Positions 35,758 through 45,734 of a stretch of 64,000 bases of DNA are shown here, one piece after another. A program made the position numbers and the translations under genes. The notes beneath the pieces are model-generated. The model did no database searches. It was not told the DNA's origin and saw nothing but the letters and a program-made list of their open reading frames with translations. This DNA comes from Erythrobacter sp. SG61-1L. Its GTDB lineage: Bacteria; Pseudomonadota; Alphaproteobacteria; Sphingomonadales; Sphingomonadaceae. Numbering within the stretch: the stretch's first letter is position 1; every line of letters begins with the position of its first letter. Location of the stretch: positions 2,043,643 to 2,107,642 of the forward strand of contig NZ_JXQC01000003.1 of NCBI RefSeq assembly GCF_001305965.1, given 5' to 3'.

Positions 35758-36368
35758 CGCACCGCCCTAACCAGCAGGCCTCTGATCGAACGGGTTACGG
35801 GTACTTCCTGCACCCAAATTCGCTCCGGTACAAATCCGCCCGCGACAAGGGCCGAAGCGAGTTCCTGCCTGTCGAAAAGACGGTGTTTTCCGGCCTGTGC
35901 AAACCGCCAGCCGGACATGGTTTGCCGATGGGTGACATAGGCCACCAGCCGCCCGCCCGGCCTGAGCGCGCGATAGATCGCAGCAGCCATGCGGCCCTGC
36001 CAGTCCGTGAAATAGAGAACGTTGAGAAGCAAGGCACCGTCGAAAGAGGCCGGGGCAAGCGCGGCCCGCTCGACGGTGCCGGGAATCAGCAGCGCCCTGC
36101 CCCGGAGACGGCGCGTGGCCGCTTCCAGCATGGTCACGGATGGGTCGATCCCCACAGCGCGAACATCGGCACGGCGCAGCAGCCCGACCAGCGCCGCCCC
36201 CGTGCCGCACCCCGCATCGAGAATTCGCTCCCCATCCTGCGGCGCGAGCAGATCAAGAGCTAGCCGTGTGGGCACGCGGTTGGCGATGTCCATCGCTCCG
36301 CCCAGCAGAAGTCCGACCATTCCCTGCGGCAGCGAAAGCTGGGCCGCCAACCCTTCCGAAAATCCCAC
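35754..36368 (-). CDS. Class I SAM-dependent methyltransferase
   Basis: 204 residues from the GTG at 36368; the frame is open to 36449 but that would overlap the TPR gene by about 70 bases, so the GTG 10 bases after the TPR stop is preferred. The RBS is not clear. Motif I is ILDAGCGTGAAL, followed by VRAVGIDPSVTML (motif II acidic residue), SFDGALLLNVLYF (motif IV region) and LRPGGRLVAYV (motif VI region). The layout is UbiE/MenG-like, so C- or O-methylation of a small or lipid substrate is plausible. It is the fifth gene of the cluster beginning with the thermostable-hemolysin-like protein. Confidence 0.85.
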   Translation of the reverse strand: MGFSEGLAAQLSLPQGMVGLLLGGAMDIANRVPTRLALDLLAPQDGERILDAGCGTGAALVGLLRRADVRAVGIDPSVTMLEAATRRLRGRALLIPGTVERAALAPASFDGALLLNVLYFTDWQGRMAAAIYRALRPGGRLVAYVTHRQTMSGWRFAQAGKHRLFDRQELASALVAGGFVPERIWVQEVPVTRSIRGLLVRAVR

Positions 36369-36378
36369 CAGCGGCGGC

Positions 36379-37026
36379 TCACTTCGCCTTTGCGAGCAAG
36401 GCCTGTACTTCGCGGCGGCGGCCCGCGTCCCATGCCGGTCGCGCGGCATCGTGCGACGCCTTCAAGGCCTTCTGCAGGTAAGAACGGGCACCGGCCTTGT
36501 CGCCCTGATCGAGCAGGTAATCGCCGTAGAAATAATTGGCATCGAGCCCGTTCGGATCGAGCGCCAGCGCTTCCTTGAGCAATTGCCGCGCACGGTCCTT
36601 GTCTCCGAACCCGATGGGCGATCCGGGCACCTTGTAATAGAGCACGCCAAGGCTCATTGCCGCGCCACCATGGGCGGCCTTGGGATCGATGGCATAGGCC
36701 TTGGCCAGAATGTCCTGCGCCTTCTTCGCCAGCCTCAGCTTGTGGAAGATATTGGCGCGATTGGCCTGCTCGCTGGTAACTATGCCCTGCCACAGCAGCG
36801 GCTCCGCCTTGCCAGGATAGCGCGCGACGAGCGAGGCAGCATCCTTCGCCAATTTGTCCAATGCCTTGGTCTGCGTGCTGGAACCGCGCATTTCATAGGT
36901 GATATGCGCCCAATTATCGTTCACGGCCTTCACATCTTCCGTCATGCCGGCAAAGGCCGCGCCGGGCATGGCAAGGGCCAGCGTGGCAGCCAGTACGGCC
37001 ACCATTGTGGAGCGAGTGATCTTCAT
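36379..37026 (-). CDS. Exported TPR-repeat protein
   Basis: 215 residues from the ATG at 37026, preceded by AAGGAA; the signal peptide is MKITRSTMVAVLAATLALAM with cleavage near AAFA. The mature part contains helical TPR-like repeats (AKKAQDILAKAYAIDPKAAHGG; ARQLLKEALALDPNGLDANYFYGDYLL; AGARSYLQKALKA). It is probably periplasmic and acts as a protein-binding scaffold. It lies between the SDR (22 bases upstream) and the methyltransferase in the same operon. No partner can be named from sequence. Confidence 0.8.
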   Translation of the reverse strand: MKITRSTMVAVLAATLALAMPGAAFAGMTEDVKAVNDNWAHITYEMRGSSTQTKALDKLAKDAASLVARYPGKAEPLLWQGIVTSEQANRANIFHKLRLAKKAQDILAKAYAIDPKAAHGGAAMSLGVLYYKVPGSPIGFGDKDRARQLLKEALALDPNGLDANYFYGDYLLDQGDKAGARSYLQKALKASHDAARPAWDAGRRREVQALLAKAK

Positions 37027-37048
37027 GCGGAAATTCCTTCTGCAATGG

Positions 37049-37804
37049 TCATGAAAATTCGGCGCGGGCGCGCCTGATCTGCGAATTGAGGCCGCTGTCC
37101 ACCAGCCCCGGTGCAATGGCGTTCAGCGTGGCATAGAGCCGCTCCATCGCCCCGATGTTAAGAGTGGCACGGCGGGAGAGGATCGCCGTAGCGATCCTCT
37201 GCGCGACCCATCCGGGCTCATCGGCCTTCATGCCGGTGATCTGGAGAAAGCGGGTAACATCGCCATTGTTGAACGGCGTGCGCACCGCGCGCGGATTGAT
37301 ATGGGTTACGGCAATTCCGCTATCCTGCAATTCGCGGCGTAAGCTCTGGCTCAGCGCGGCAAGGCCCGCCTTGCTGGCGGAATAGGCGGCGAACCATGGA
37401 TAGGGGATCGAACCGAGGACGGACCCGACATTCACGATCTGCCCACTGCCACGGCGGCGCATCGGCCCTGCAACTGCCCCGCACAGGACGGAGGGAACCA
37501 GCAGGTTCACACGGTAACACAGTGCCAGCGCATCGGCGGGCTGGCTCTCATGCAGGCCGAAGCGCATCACGCCCGCAATGTTCACCAGTATGTCGGGCGT
37601 GTGCTCCGACAGGCGCAGCGCGAGGGAATGGACCGCATCGTCCTGCGCCAGATCGGCAACGATGATCTCATCGCAGGCCGGGCAATCCGCCCGGTCTACC
37701 CCGACGACATATGCACCAGCATCTCGCAGCAGGCGCGCCACCGGCGCACCGATCCCGCCCGCTGCCCCGGTAACAAACGCCACGCGGCCTTCAAGCGGCT
37801 TCAC
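37049..37804 (-). CDS. Short-chain dehydrogenase/reductase
   Basis: 251 residues from the GTG at 37804, which overlaps the ligase gene by 14 bases; the frame is open to 37882 but the extension lies wholly inside the ligase gene. Classical SDR features: VTGAAGGIG NAD(P)-binding loop (about residues 10-18), acidic residue in VVGVDRADC favouring NAD, NIAGVMRFG, and catalytic Ser/Tyr/Lys in NVGSVLGS and YSASKAG. It likely oxidises or reduces an alcohol/ketone made from the acyl substrate activated by the neighbouring ligase; this is an inference. Confidence 0.88.
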   Translation of the reverse strand: MKPLEGRVAFVTGAAGGIGAPVARLLRDAGAYVVGVDRADCPACDEIIVADLAQDDAVHSLALRLSEHTPDILVNIAGVMRFGLHESQPADALALCYRVNLLVPSVLCGAVAGPMRRRGSGQIVNVGSVLGSIPYPWFAAYSASKAGLAALSQSLRRELQDSGIAVTHINPRAVRTPFNNGDVTRFLQITGMKADEPGWVAQRIATAILSRRATLNIGAMERLYATLNAIAPGLVDSGLNSQIRRARAEFS

Positions 37805-39851
37805 GCGCCGGCTCCAGCTCGATCGAGGCGAAAACGCCGCCGAACAGGGCGAACATGTCCTTGGCCATCCGCACCACCGCATCCCTGTCAGCAGGATCGG
37901 TGAAGGAATTCACCAAGCGGGCGAAGAAGGCCATGTGCTGCTGATCAAGCGCGCCGTGCGATGTCAGGTAAGTAAATGCCTTTGGCGGCAGGCCGAGTGT
38001 ATCTGCAACCGCGCTCGCTCCACGTTGGGCCAGTGCCACGCTAACGCTTTCCAGCACATAGACCATGCCGAACAACGCGACCGGGTTGCCGTACCTTATC
38101 TGGTGGTAGGCATGGTCCACCATGGCCGCCGTGGCGGGATCGGGCGCGCTGTGACGGACGGCCTCGGCATCGCCGCCTGCATGCGCGATGTCCGAAAGGA
38201 TCCATTCCTCATGGCCTTCTTCCTCAGCGATATATTCATTGAGCGCGGTGATCAGTTCAGGGCGATGGCACAGCCGATCATGCGCGGCCCACATCAGTGG
38301 AACAGTGTGCTTCACATGGTGATAGGCCTGCGCAAGATAATCGAGGTAGGCCTGAAGGGGGATCGTGCCGTTGAGTCCTGCCTGCAATTGCGGAATGGAG
38401 AGGAATGCCAGCCTCTCTCGCACTGTGGCAGCCTCCAGTTCGACGAAGAAATCCGGCTGGCTGCTGCAATAGGTCGCGCTGATCGCCGCACGACGCAGGC
38501 GGCCATTGCCCGTCAACTGGCCATTGCCCGGCGTGAAATGCGCGGCCTCGCGCCATTTCGCGATCCGCGCATAGTCGGGAAGCGTGTTGTTCACTGCGTC
38601 GACCGCTGCAGCAAGGTCCACATGGGGAGCTGCAGGCACCAGCAAAGCTTCGGGCGCCGGAAGCCCGTCACCATAAACCATCGCCTGCGCGATCTCCGGG
38701 CGGGCGACCAAACTTGCCTCGATCCATTCGGGTGAGATGTTCCGGCCGAAACCGGTCACGATGAGGCTGGACTTGCGGCCTTCGATCCACAGGCGGCCCT
38801 GCGCGTCGATCCTGCCCAGATCGCCAGTGGCCAGTGGCCTAGGCTCGCGCGGCTCACCTAACGTGCCAAGGCATAGCGGCCCGTCCAGCAGGACTTCTCC
38901 ATCATCCGCTATATGCACCTGCATATGGCCCAATGGCCTGCCCACGGAACCCTCTGCACCCTCGCCGTGACCTTCCAGCGCCACAACCGACGCGCACTCG
39001 GTCAGGCCATAGCCCTGCCGCACTGGCAGGCCGAGGGCACGCGCGCGGCGTAAAAGATCGAGCGACGTATGCGCCCCGCCAACGGCGACCAGCGTCAGCC
39101 TTTCAAGCTTCCGACCGCTGCTCTCCATCGCCGTGACCAATCCGGCAAGATATTCGGGAACCAGAATTAGGGAGGTGATTTCATGGCGGTCGATCGCATC
39201 GAGCATTGCCACGAAGTCGGGTCGGAAGGGTTTGCCGAGGCCGATCTCGGCCTGAGGCGGGCAAACATAGGTTCCGCCTGCCAGCAGCGTGGCGAAGAAG
39301 CCCGCCACGGTTTCCAGCAAGATACCGGGCGGTAATAGCGCCAGGTGCCGTCCGGCATGGCCAGTGCCGACTGCGTCCACCACTGCCGATGCGACAGAGA
39401 GAAGGTGCTCCGCCGATAGGCACACGCCTTTGGGATTACCTGTGGACCCTGAGGTGAATGTTATCCGCGCCGTCCCAAGGGGCGACAATGGGAACGACGC
39501 GGACTCGCCGTGCGCGGAATTCTCGTTGGGAACTCGATCGGAGATCATCCGCGCACCGCAAGTTGTAATGGCATGTCTGGCCTGTTCAGCGGTGAAGAAC
39601 AGGGGAAGCGAAAGGACGGGAATGCCGGCTTCAAGCAGCGCCAGTTCAGTGATTGCCTGTTGTGTGCCGTAATCCAGTTGCAGGGCAACTGGCGTGTCGG
39701 TGCCGTGCATTTCCCGCAATATCGCAGCTGTCTCCCCAACCAGATCGGTGAGCGCGGCGTAAGTGACGGGCGAACCGTTACCCGGGTCCAGCGCGATGCG
39801 CCCCGGATCGGCGGCCCCATGGGCGGCGATAGCGCGATAAAGGCTGGTCAT
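37791..39851 (-). CDS. Acyl-adenylate ligase fused to haem-oxygenase-like diiron (HDO) domain
   Basis: 686-residue fusion. Residues 1 to about 475 form an ANL adenylating domain with P-loop TFTSGSTGNPKGV (about 132-144), GYGLTECASV and TGDLGRIDAQGRLWIEGR. At the position of the catalytic A10 lysine the sequence is LTGNGRLRR, so Lys is replaced by Arg. Residues about 490-680 form an all-helical domain with the ligand pattern of haem-oxygenase-like diiron enzymes: YHHVKHT, EEEGHEEW, YVLESVSV and HGALDQQH. HDO relatives include UndA, which makes terminal alkenes from fatty acids, but the fold is also used for other oxidations. The start overlaps the thermostable-hemolysin-like gene by 4 bases. 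The product is unknown. Confidence 0.85.
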   Translation of the reverse strand: MTSLYRAIAAHGAADPGRIALDPGNGSPVTYAALTDLVGETAAILREMHGTDTPVALQLDYGTQQAITELALLEAGIPVLSLPLFFTAEQARHAITTCGARMISDRVPNENSAHGESASFPLSPLGTARITFTSGSTGNPKGVCLSAEHLLSVASAVVDAVGTGHAGRHLALLPPGILLETVAGFFATLLAGGTYVCPPQAEIGLGKPFRPDFVAMLDAIDRHEITSLILVPEYLAGLVTAMESSGRKLERLTLVAVGGAHTSLDLLRRARALGLPVRQGYGLTECASVVALEGHGEGAEGSVGRPLGHMQVHIADDGEVLLDGPLCLGTLGEPREPRPLATGDLGRIDAQGRLWIEGRKSSLIVTGFGRNISPEWIEASLVARPEIAQAMVYGDGLPAPEALLVPAAPHVDLAAAVDAVNNTLPDYARIAKWREAAHFTPGNGQLTGNGRLRRAAISATYCSSQPDFFVELEAATVRERLAFLSIPQLQAGLNGTIPLQAYLDYLAQAYHHVKHTVPLMWAAHDRLCHRPELITALNEYIAEEEGHEEWILSDIAHAGGDAEAVRHSAPDPATAAMVDHAYHQIRYGNPVALFGMVYVLESVSVALAQRGASAVADTLGLPPKAFTYLTSHGALDQQHMAFFARLVNSFTDPADRDAVVRMAKDMFALFGGVFASIELEPAREAA

Positions 39852-40396
39852 GCTGCCTCCCTGCGGTTGCGGCGGTCAAGGAAGGCGGAAATTGCATCCT
39901 GTCCGTCGCGGATCATCCCGGCGCAAACCCAGGGATCGGTTTCGTAATAACGGCCCCATTCGGCGGCAGCCGGGCCAAGGGCACCAGGCCTTGCAGATGC
40001 GAGTTCGACAATGGGAACCCCGATGCGGGCGAATATCTGGCGCAAAGGGGCTGTCAGCGTGGCGACCGCGATTTCCCCACCGCTCGCCAGATCGTTGGCG
40101 GCGACACCCCACAACTCGATCATCGCAATGGCATTGGACGCAGCGAAATTACCGATCTCAACGATTTCGGCGCGGGTCACTTTTACACCCATGGCAACCG
40201 CCAGACAGGCTTCCACCGGCCGGTCGAGATAGGCTTCCAGGAACAGCCTTCCTTCATCCGCCCTGCGATATCCGAGGACGGCGGTGGGGCTTTGCTGTCC
40301 GTGGGACAGATACTGGCGAAAGGACGGAGCCGGGCAGGCTCCAAAGGCGTCCTGAAATTTGCGGCTGATGAAAGACGTGTCGGCAGTGGGAGGCAT
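39848..40396 (-). CDS. Thermostable-hemolysin-family (GNAT-like) protein
   Basis: 182 residues, first gene of the operon; GAGGAA lies ahead of the ATG. It matches what I recall of the T_hemolysin family: VLGYRRADEGRLFLEAYLD, then VEIGNFAAS, an alternating region with VATLTAPLRQIFARIG, and the tail WGRYYETDPWVCAG. The fold is thought to be acetyltransferase/LuxI-like, so an acyl-transfer function on a ligase-activated acyl group is more likely than haemolysis; the family name comes from Vibrio proteins. It is divergent from the sulP gene, with the operon promoter presumably in 40397-40663. Confidence 0.8.
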   Translation of the reverse strand: MPPTADTSFISRKFQDAFGACPAPSFRQYLSHGQQSPTAVLGYRRADEGRLFLEAYLDRPVEACLAVAMGVKVTRAEIVEIGNFAASNAIAMIELWGVAANDLASGGEIAVATLTAPLRQIFARIGVPIVELASARPGALGPAAAEWGRYYETDPWVCAGMIRDGQDAISAFLDRRNRREAA

Positions 40397-40663
40397 CTGC
40401 TGTTTCCTCGCGTTCGGGGCAAGGACGACACCACCTGTGGCCCTCCACAGTTGGCAGGCGCAAAATTCCGGGTGGGCCGGGTAGATGCTCCCCTTCTGGG
40501 ACCGGGTTGAACGGATCGGCTGATGCCGCTATCGGCCCGGCAACCACATGGACCCGGTGCAATCCCGGGTGGCTATTCCGGCCGCCTATCCGCCGGACAA
40601 CATCATGCACGATCATCCGTTCAAAGCGCGCCCGGGCGTGCTCCGTGCTTTTGTGGAATTGCA
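40397..40663. promoter_or_regulatory. Divergent intergenic region (T_hemolysin operon / sulP)
   Basis: 267 bases between two divergent starts. I see no confident promoter hexamers or palindromes and no recognisable gene; it must hold the promoters for both transcription units. Confidence 0.3.
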
Positions 40664-42157
<1,494 letters not shown>

Positions 42158-42160
<3 letters not shown>

Positions 42161-42200
42161 CCTTCCGGGCAGCGGCATCTCGCTGCTGCCCGGAAGGTCA
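42158..42200. terminator. Perfect 16-base inverted repeat starting on the sulP stop codon
   Basis: The stop codon TGA is itself the first three bases of the left arm (42158-42173); the loop is 11 bases and the right arm is 42185-42200. The stem is GC-rich (CCTTCCGGGCAGC core) and should terminate or protect the 3' end. No T-tract follows on the plus strand. Confidence 0.65.
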
Positions 42201-42378
42201 AAGGCCTCCACACCGTCCCATTCGGCAAATTTGCCGGCAAGGATTGCGCAAGCGACGCGTTTGGGACTAACTCGCCGTAAGACAACGCTGTCCCAGCGGG
42301 TCATATATACGAACAGAGCAAGAGAAGAGAGGCACCGCGATGCAGACCTCTCTCCGAACGGAACCGAGAGAGGCTGCC

Positions 42379-43821
42379 ATGAAGAGAATTCTCCCCTTTC
42401 TGATCGTGACAGCAATGGCTTGCGCGGCGGCGCCCGCGCAGGCAGGCGACGTGACTACCGTTGCAATCGAAACAGGTAGCCTGAAGGGCACATCCGAGGA
42501 TGGCGTGCTGAGTTGGAAGGGCATTCCTTTCGCCGCGCCCCCCATAGGCGATCTGCGCTGGCGCGCGCCGCAACCGGCTGCCCAATGGGAGGGAACGCGC
42601 GATGCGAATGCCTATGGCAATGACTGCATGCAGGTACCCTTCCCCAGCGATGCCGCGCCGCTCGGCACACCGCCCGCGGAAGATTGCCTCTATGCCAACG
42701 TCTGGCGCCCTTCGGAAGTTAAGGGCAAGCTGCCGGTTATCTTCTGGATTTATGGCGGCGGCTTCGTGAATGGCGGCGCCTCTCCGCCGACCTATTCGGG
42801 TGCCGAACTGGCCAAGCAGGGCGTGCTGTTCATCAGCGCCAATTACCGCGTGGGTCGTTTCGGCACCTTCGCCCATCCAGCCCTCACTTCCGCGAATGAG
42901 GATGGCGGGTTGCTGGGCAATTATGGTTACATGGATCAACTGACCGCGCTGAAATGGGTCCAGCGCAATATTGCGGCTTTTGGCGGCGATCCTGACAATA
43001 TCACGATCGTTGGCGAAAGCGCGGGCGGCATGTCGGTACACACTCTGCTGACTTCGCCCATGGCCAAAGGCCTGTTCGAGCGGGCGGTAGTGATGTCCGG
43101 CGGCGATGGCGGCGGGATGGGCGGCGCCACGCTGGCATCGACAGAGGAAGTCGGCGTCAACTTCGCGCAGAAGAACGGCATCGCCGCTGACGATCCCCAG
43201 ACCCTCGCCAAACTGCGGGCATTGAGCGCAGAGCAGGTGACCGACGGGTTGAGCATGATGGCGCTGATCGCGGCGACCGGACCGCGCACCTTCGCCAGCC
43301 CGTTTCCCGACGGCAAGCTGGCCGTAAATGCGAGTGCTGCCTATCGCTCCGGCGATTTCGCGCATGTACCGGTGATGATCGGAGCGACCAGCGCAGACAT
43401 TGGCGGGAAGACCGGCTCCATGGTAGCAGGCGCGCGCGATCTGAGCGCGACAATCGCTGCCAATGGCGTGCCGGTCTACTCCTATCGCTTCTCTTACGTC
43501 GCGGAAAATCCGCCGCCAGCCCCGGCCGGTTTCCCGCCGCAGGAAGGCGCCGGCCACGCTACTGACATTCCGTTCTTCTTCGATACGCAGGCGATCAAAT
43601 ACGAGGATCGGGCCACCGCCCGCGACAACGCCATGGGCAAGGCGATCAGCGCCTATCTGGTGAACTTCGCCAAGACCGGCGACCCGAACGGACCGGGCCT
43701 TCCCGCTTGGCCGAAATATGACCGGGCGAAAGACGAGATCATGGACTTCGCGACCAACGGCAGGCCTGTACCGGGCAGAGACCCGTGGGGCGCCGAACTG
43801 AACGCGGCAGCGAAACAATAA
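42379..43821 (+). CDS. Exported type-B carboxylesterase
   Basis: 480 residues from the ATG at 42379, with AGAGAGG about 7 bases ahead; a signal peptide (MKRILPFLIVTAMACAAAPA, cleavage near AQA) follows. Alpha/beta hydrolase of the carboxylesterase/cholinesterase type: IPFAAPPIGDLRW near the N-terminus, AEDCLYANVW, oxyanion hole IYGGGFVNGG and nucleophile elbow GESAGG (about residue 213). It would hydrolyse carboxylic esters in the periplasm or outside. It is followed, 214 bases later on the same strand, by a FucP-like sugar transporter, so a sugar or glycoside ester is conceivable, but this is weak. Confidence 0.9.
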   Translation: MKRILPFLIVTAMACAAAPAQAGDVTTVAIETGSLKGTSEDGVLSWKGIPFAAPPIGDLRWRAPQPAAQWEGTRDANAYGNDCMQVPFPSDAAPLGTPPAEDCLYANVWRPSEVKGKLPVIFWIYGGGFVNGGASPPTYSGAELAKQGVLFISANYRVGRFGTFAHPALTSANEDGGLLGNYGYMDQLTALKWVQRNIAAFGGDPDNITIVGESAGGMSVHTLLTSPMAKGLFERAVVMSGGDGGGMGGATLASTEEVGVNFAQKNGIAADDPQTLAKLRALSAEQVTDGLSMMALIAATGPRTFASPFPDGKLAVNASAAYRSGDFAHVPVMIGATSADIGGKTGSMVAGARDLSATIAANGVPVYSYRFSYVAENPPPAPAGFPPQEGAGHATDIPFFFDTQAIKYEDRATARDNAMGKAISAYLVNFAKTGDPNGPGLPAWPKYDRAKDEIMDFATNGRPVPGRDPWGAELNAAAKQ

Positions 43822-44035
43822 TCGCGATCCCGCAACGTCGTGATGAAAAGCCAGACGCTGGCCGGTCCTGCGCCGCTTGTCTCGCCTGATCGGACGGCTG
43901 CCCGATTGCCGGGCCAGCTCTGGATGGATGCCGCCTGCGCTCCCGCCACCTTTGGAATATCAATCGGCGCGGATGCAGGCACAATGATGTTCGACGGCAG
44001 CGCGCGACTCGCCGCACAATCCTTGAGGCCCTGAC

Positions 44036-45397
44036 ATGGTACAGACCGGTTCTCCAAACACTCGTGTTTCCACCCCGTACACAGGCAGCCAAACCGGCGC
44101 AGCTGCGGCCTTCGCGGTCATCACCTGCCTGTTCTTCGCCTGGGGCTTCATCACCGCTCTCAACGATCCGCTCGTCGCCGCGGTGAAAGGCATCTTCACG
44201 CTGTCGCGCGTGGAGGCCCAGCTTGTCGCCTTCGCCTTCTTCATTGCCTACGGGCTAATGTCCTTCCCGGCAGCAGGGCTGATCGCGCGCCTGCGCCCGA
44301 TGGCGGCCATCCTCTGCGCCCTAGGGATGATGGTGGTGGGCTGCGCGACCATGCTGGTGGCAGCCAATCTGGCCATCTTCCCGCTGGTTCTGCTCGGCCT
44401 ATTCGTACTCGCCAGCGGGATCACCGTGCTGCAGGTGGCGGCCAATCCGCTGGTCGCAGCGCTGGGCGACCCCAGCCGCAGCCATTTCCGCCTTACTCTT
44501 AGCCAGACCTTCAATTCCTTCGGCACGTTCCTTGCGCCGATCCTTGGTGCGCATCTGTTCCTCAAGGGGCTGGAAGTGCAGGAAGGCGCTGCCGTAACCG
44601 AAGAGGTGCGCGCAAGGGCACTGGGGGGGATCGACACTGCCTATGTCTGGCTACTTGGCATGATCCTGGCGCTGGGCCTGTTCCTGTGGCTCAACCGCAA
44701 AGTCGTGAACGGCGCGCTGCCCCCCTATGAGGCTGCACCGCGCAAGAGCGTGATCGCACTGGCAAAGGAAGCACTCTCCTCGCCCTGGGCGCTGGGCGGT
44801 GCACTTGCCATCTTCCTCTATGTTGGCGCGGAAGTGTCCATCGGCACGCAGATGACAGCGTTCCTCAACGATCCGGGCATCTGGGGCCGCTCAGATGCGG
44901 CCTTTTCCGTGCCGTTTCTGGGGTGGGTGATGGGCAGCGACGGTGTGCCTGGTGTTTCCGTGGAGGAAGCGGGCAAGGCCGTGGCATTCTATTGGGGCGG
45001 AGCAATGGTCGGCCGCGCCATCGGCTCCGTCCTGCTGGCGAGATTTTCCGCACCGAAGCTACTCGCCGGATTTGCCGCGATTGCCGCGCTGCTGTGCCTC
45101 TACATCGCTGGCGTCGGCGGGGTTGGTGCGGGCTTCGTTGCCCTTGCAATCGGCCTGTTCAACTCGATCATGTTCCCGGTGATATTCACGATCACTCTCG
45201 AACGATCCGGCGCGAGCGAGGAGGCCACATCCGGCCTGCTCTGCACGGCCATCATCGGTGGAGCGTTCGTGCCGCTGCTGGTGGGCAAGATCTCCGAACT
45301 CACATCCTACCATGCGGCGCTGGTCGTGCCTGCGGCCTGCTATGTGCTGATTTGCCTGTTCGCCTTGCGCGCCCGCAAGGCAATGGTCGGAAAGTGA
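44036..45397 (+). CDS. FucP/GluP-type sugar MFS transporter
   Basis: 453-residue major facilitator with about 12 membrane segments. The start of the family is recognisable: CLFFAWGFITALNDPLV (FucP-like WG..N motif), FFIAYGLMSFPAG-type helix 2 and VLQVAANPLVAALGD with the downstream LTLSQTFNSFGTFLAPILG. These are typical of the L-fucose/glucose/galactose:H+ symporter subgroup. GAGG lies ahead of the ATG. The preceding 214 bases contain no clear gene. Confidence 0.9.
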   Translation: MVQTGSPNTRVSTPYTGSQTGAAAAFAVITCLFFAWGFITALNDPLVAAVKGIFTLSRVEAQLVAFAFFIAYGLMSFPAAGLIARLRPMAAILCALGMMVVGCATMLVAANLAIFPLVLLGLFVLASGITVLQVAANPLVAALGDPSRSHFRLTLSQTFNSFGTFLAPILGAHLFLKGLEVQEGAAVTEEVRARALGGIDTAYVWLLGMILALGLFLWLNRKVVNGALPPYEAAPRKSVIALAKEALSSPWALGGALAIFLYVGAEVSIGTQMTAFLNDPGIWGRSDAAFSVPFLGWVMGSDGVPGVSVEEAGKAVAFYWGGAMVGRAIGSVLLARFSAPKLLAGFAAIAALLCLYIAGVGGVGAGFVALAIGLFNSIMFPVIFTITLERSGASEEATSGLLCTAIIGGAFVPLLVGKISELTSYHAALVVPAACYVLICLFALRARKAMVGK

Positions 45398-45451
45398 CGA
45401 GGATCGGCAGCCCCGGCAAACTGGCGAACGTCATCTGGCAATCGAATGAAG

Positions 45452-45734
45452 TCACAACTCATATTTGCGCAGCAGGGGCATGCCAATCCGATTGGCTACG
45501 GCCTGGAGCAATTCAAACGGCGCCCGGCGGGACAGGGATAGATGACGCAGATAATAGGCCGTGAATTCCATCTCGGCCGTTGCCCCCCGGTTGCGCTTGA
45601 ACCCCGTAGCACCAGATGACATGTTGAACAGCAATCGGCGATCCAGCGCGTAGCGCGTTCCGGCATGGAAGGAGAGCCGATAGAGCCCGCGTTCCTGCGG
45701 AAGGTCAGTGTTGTAACCCAGCAAGGGCATCGTG
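45452..45734 (-). pseudogene. C-terminal fragment of an acyltransferase-like gene, truncated by IS6
   Basis: Only about 93 C-terminal residues remain. The reading frame runs across the IS end (it reads VKLTVP through the terminal repeat) and the genuine gene sequence begins just inside 45734. The fragment (LSFHAGTRYALDRRLLFNM, SSGATGFKRNRGA, ending MPLLRKYEL) resembles the C-terminus of BioF2/GNAT-type acetyltransferases of sphingomonads, where a (G)xxxFKR segment follows the active-site strand. The N-terminal three quarters and the promoter are gone, so it should be non-functional. The family call is moderate. Confidence 0.5.

Noticed and set aside
43840-44034. Small plus-strand frame between the carboxylesterase and the sugar transporter
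   Set aside because: No RBS, no recognisable motif, and it fits chance occurrence in GC-rich intergenic DNA.
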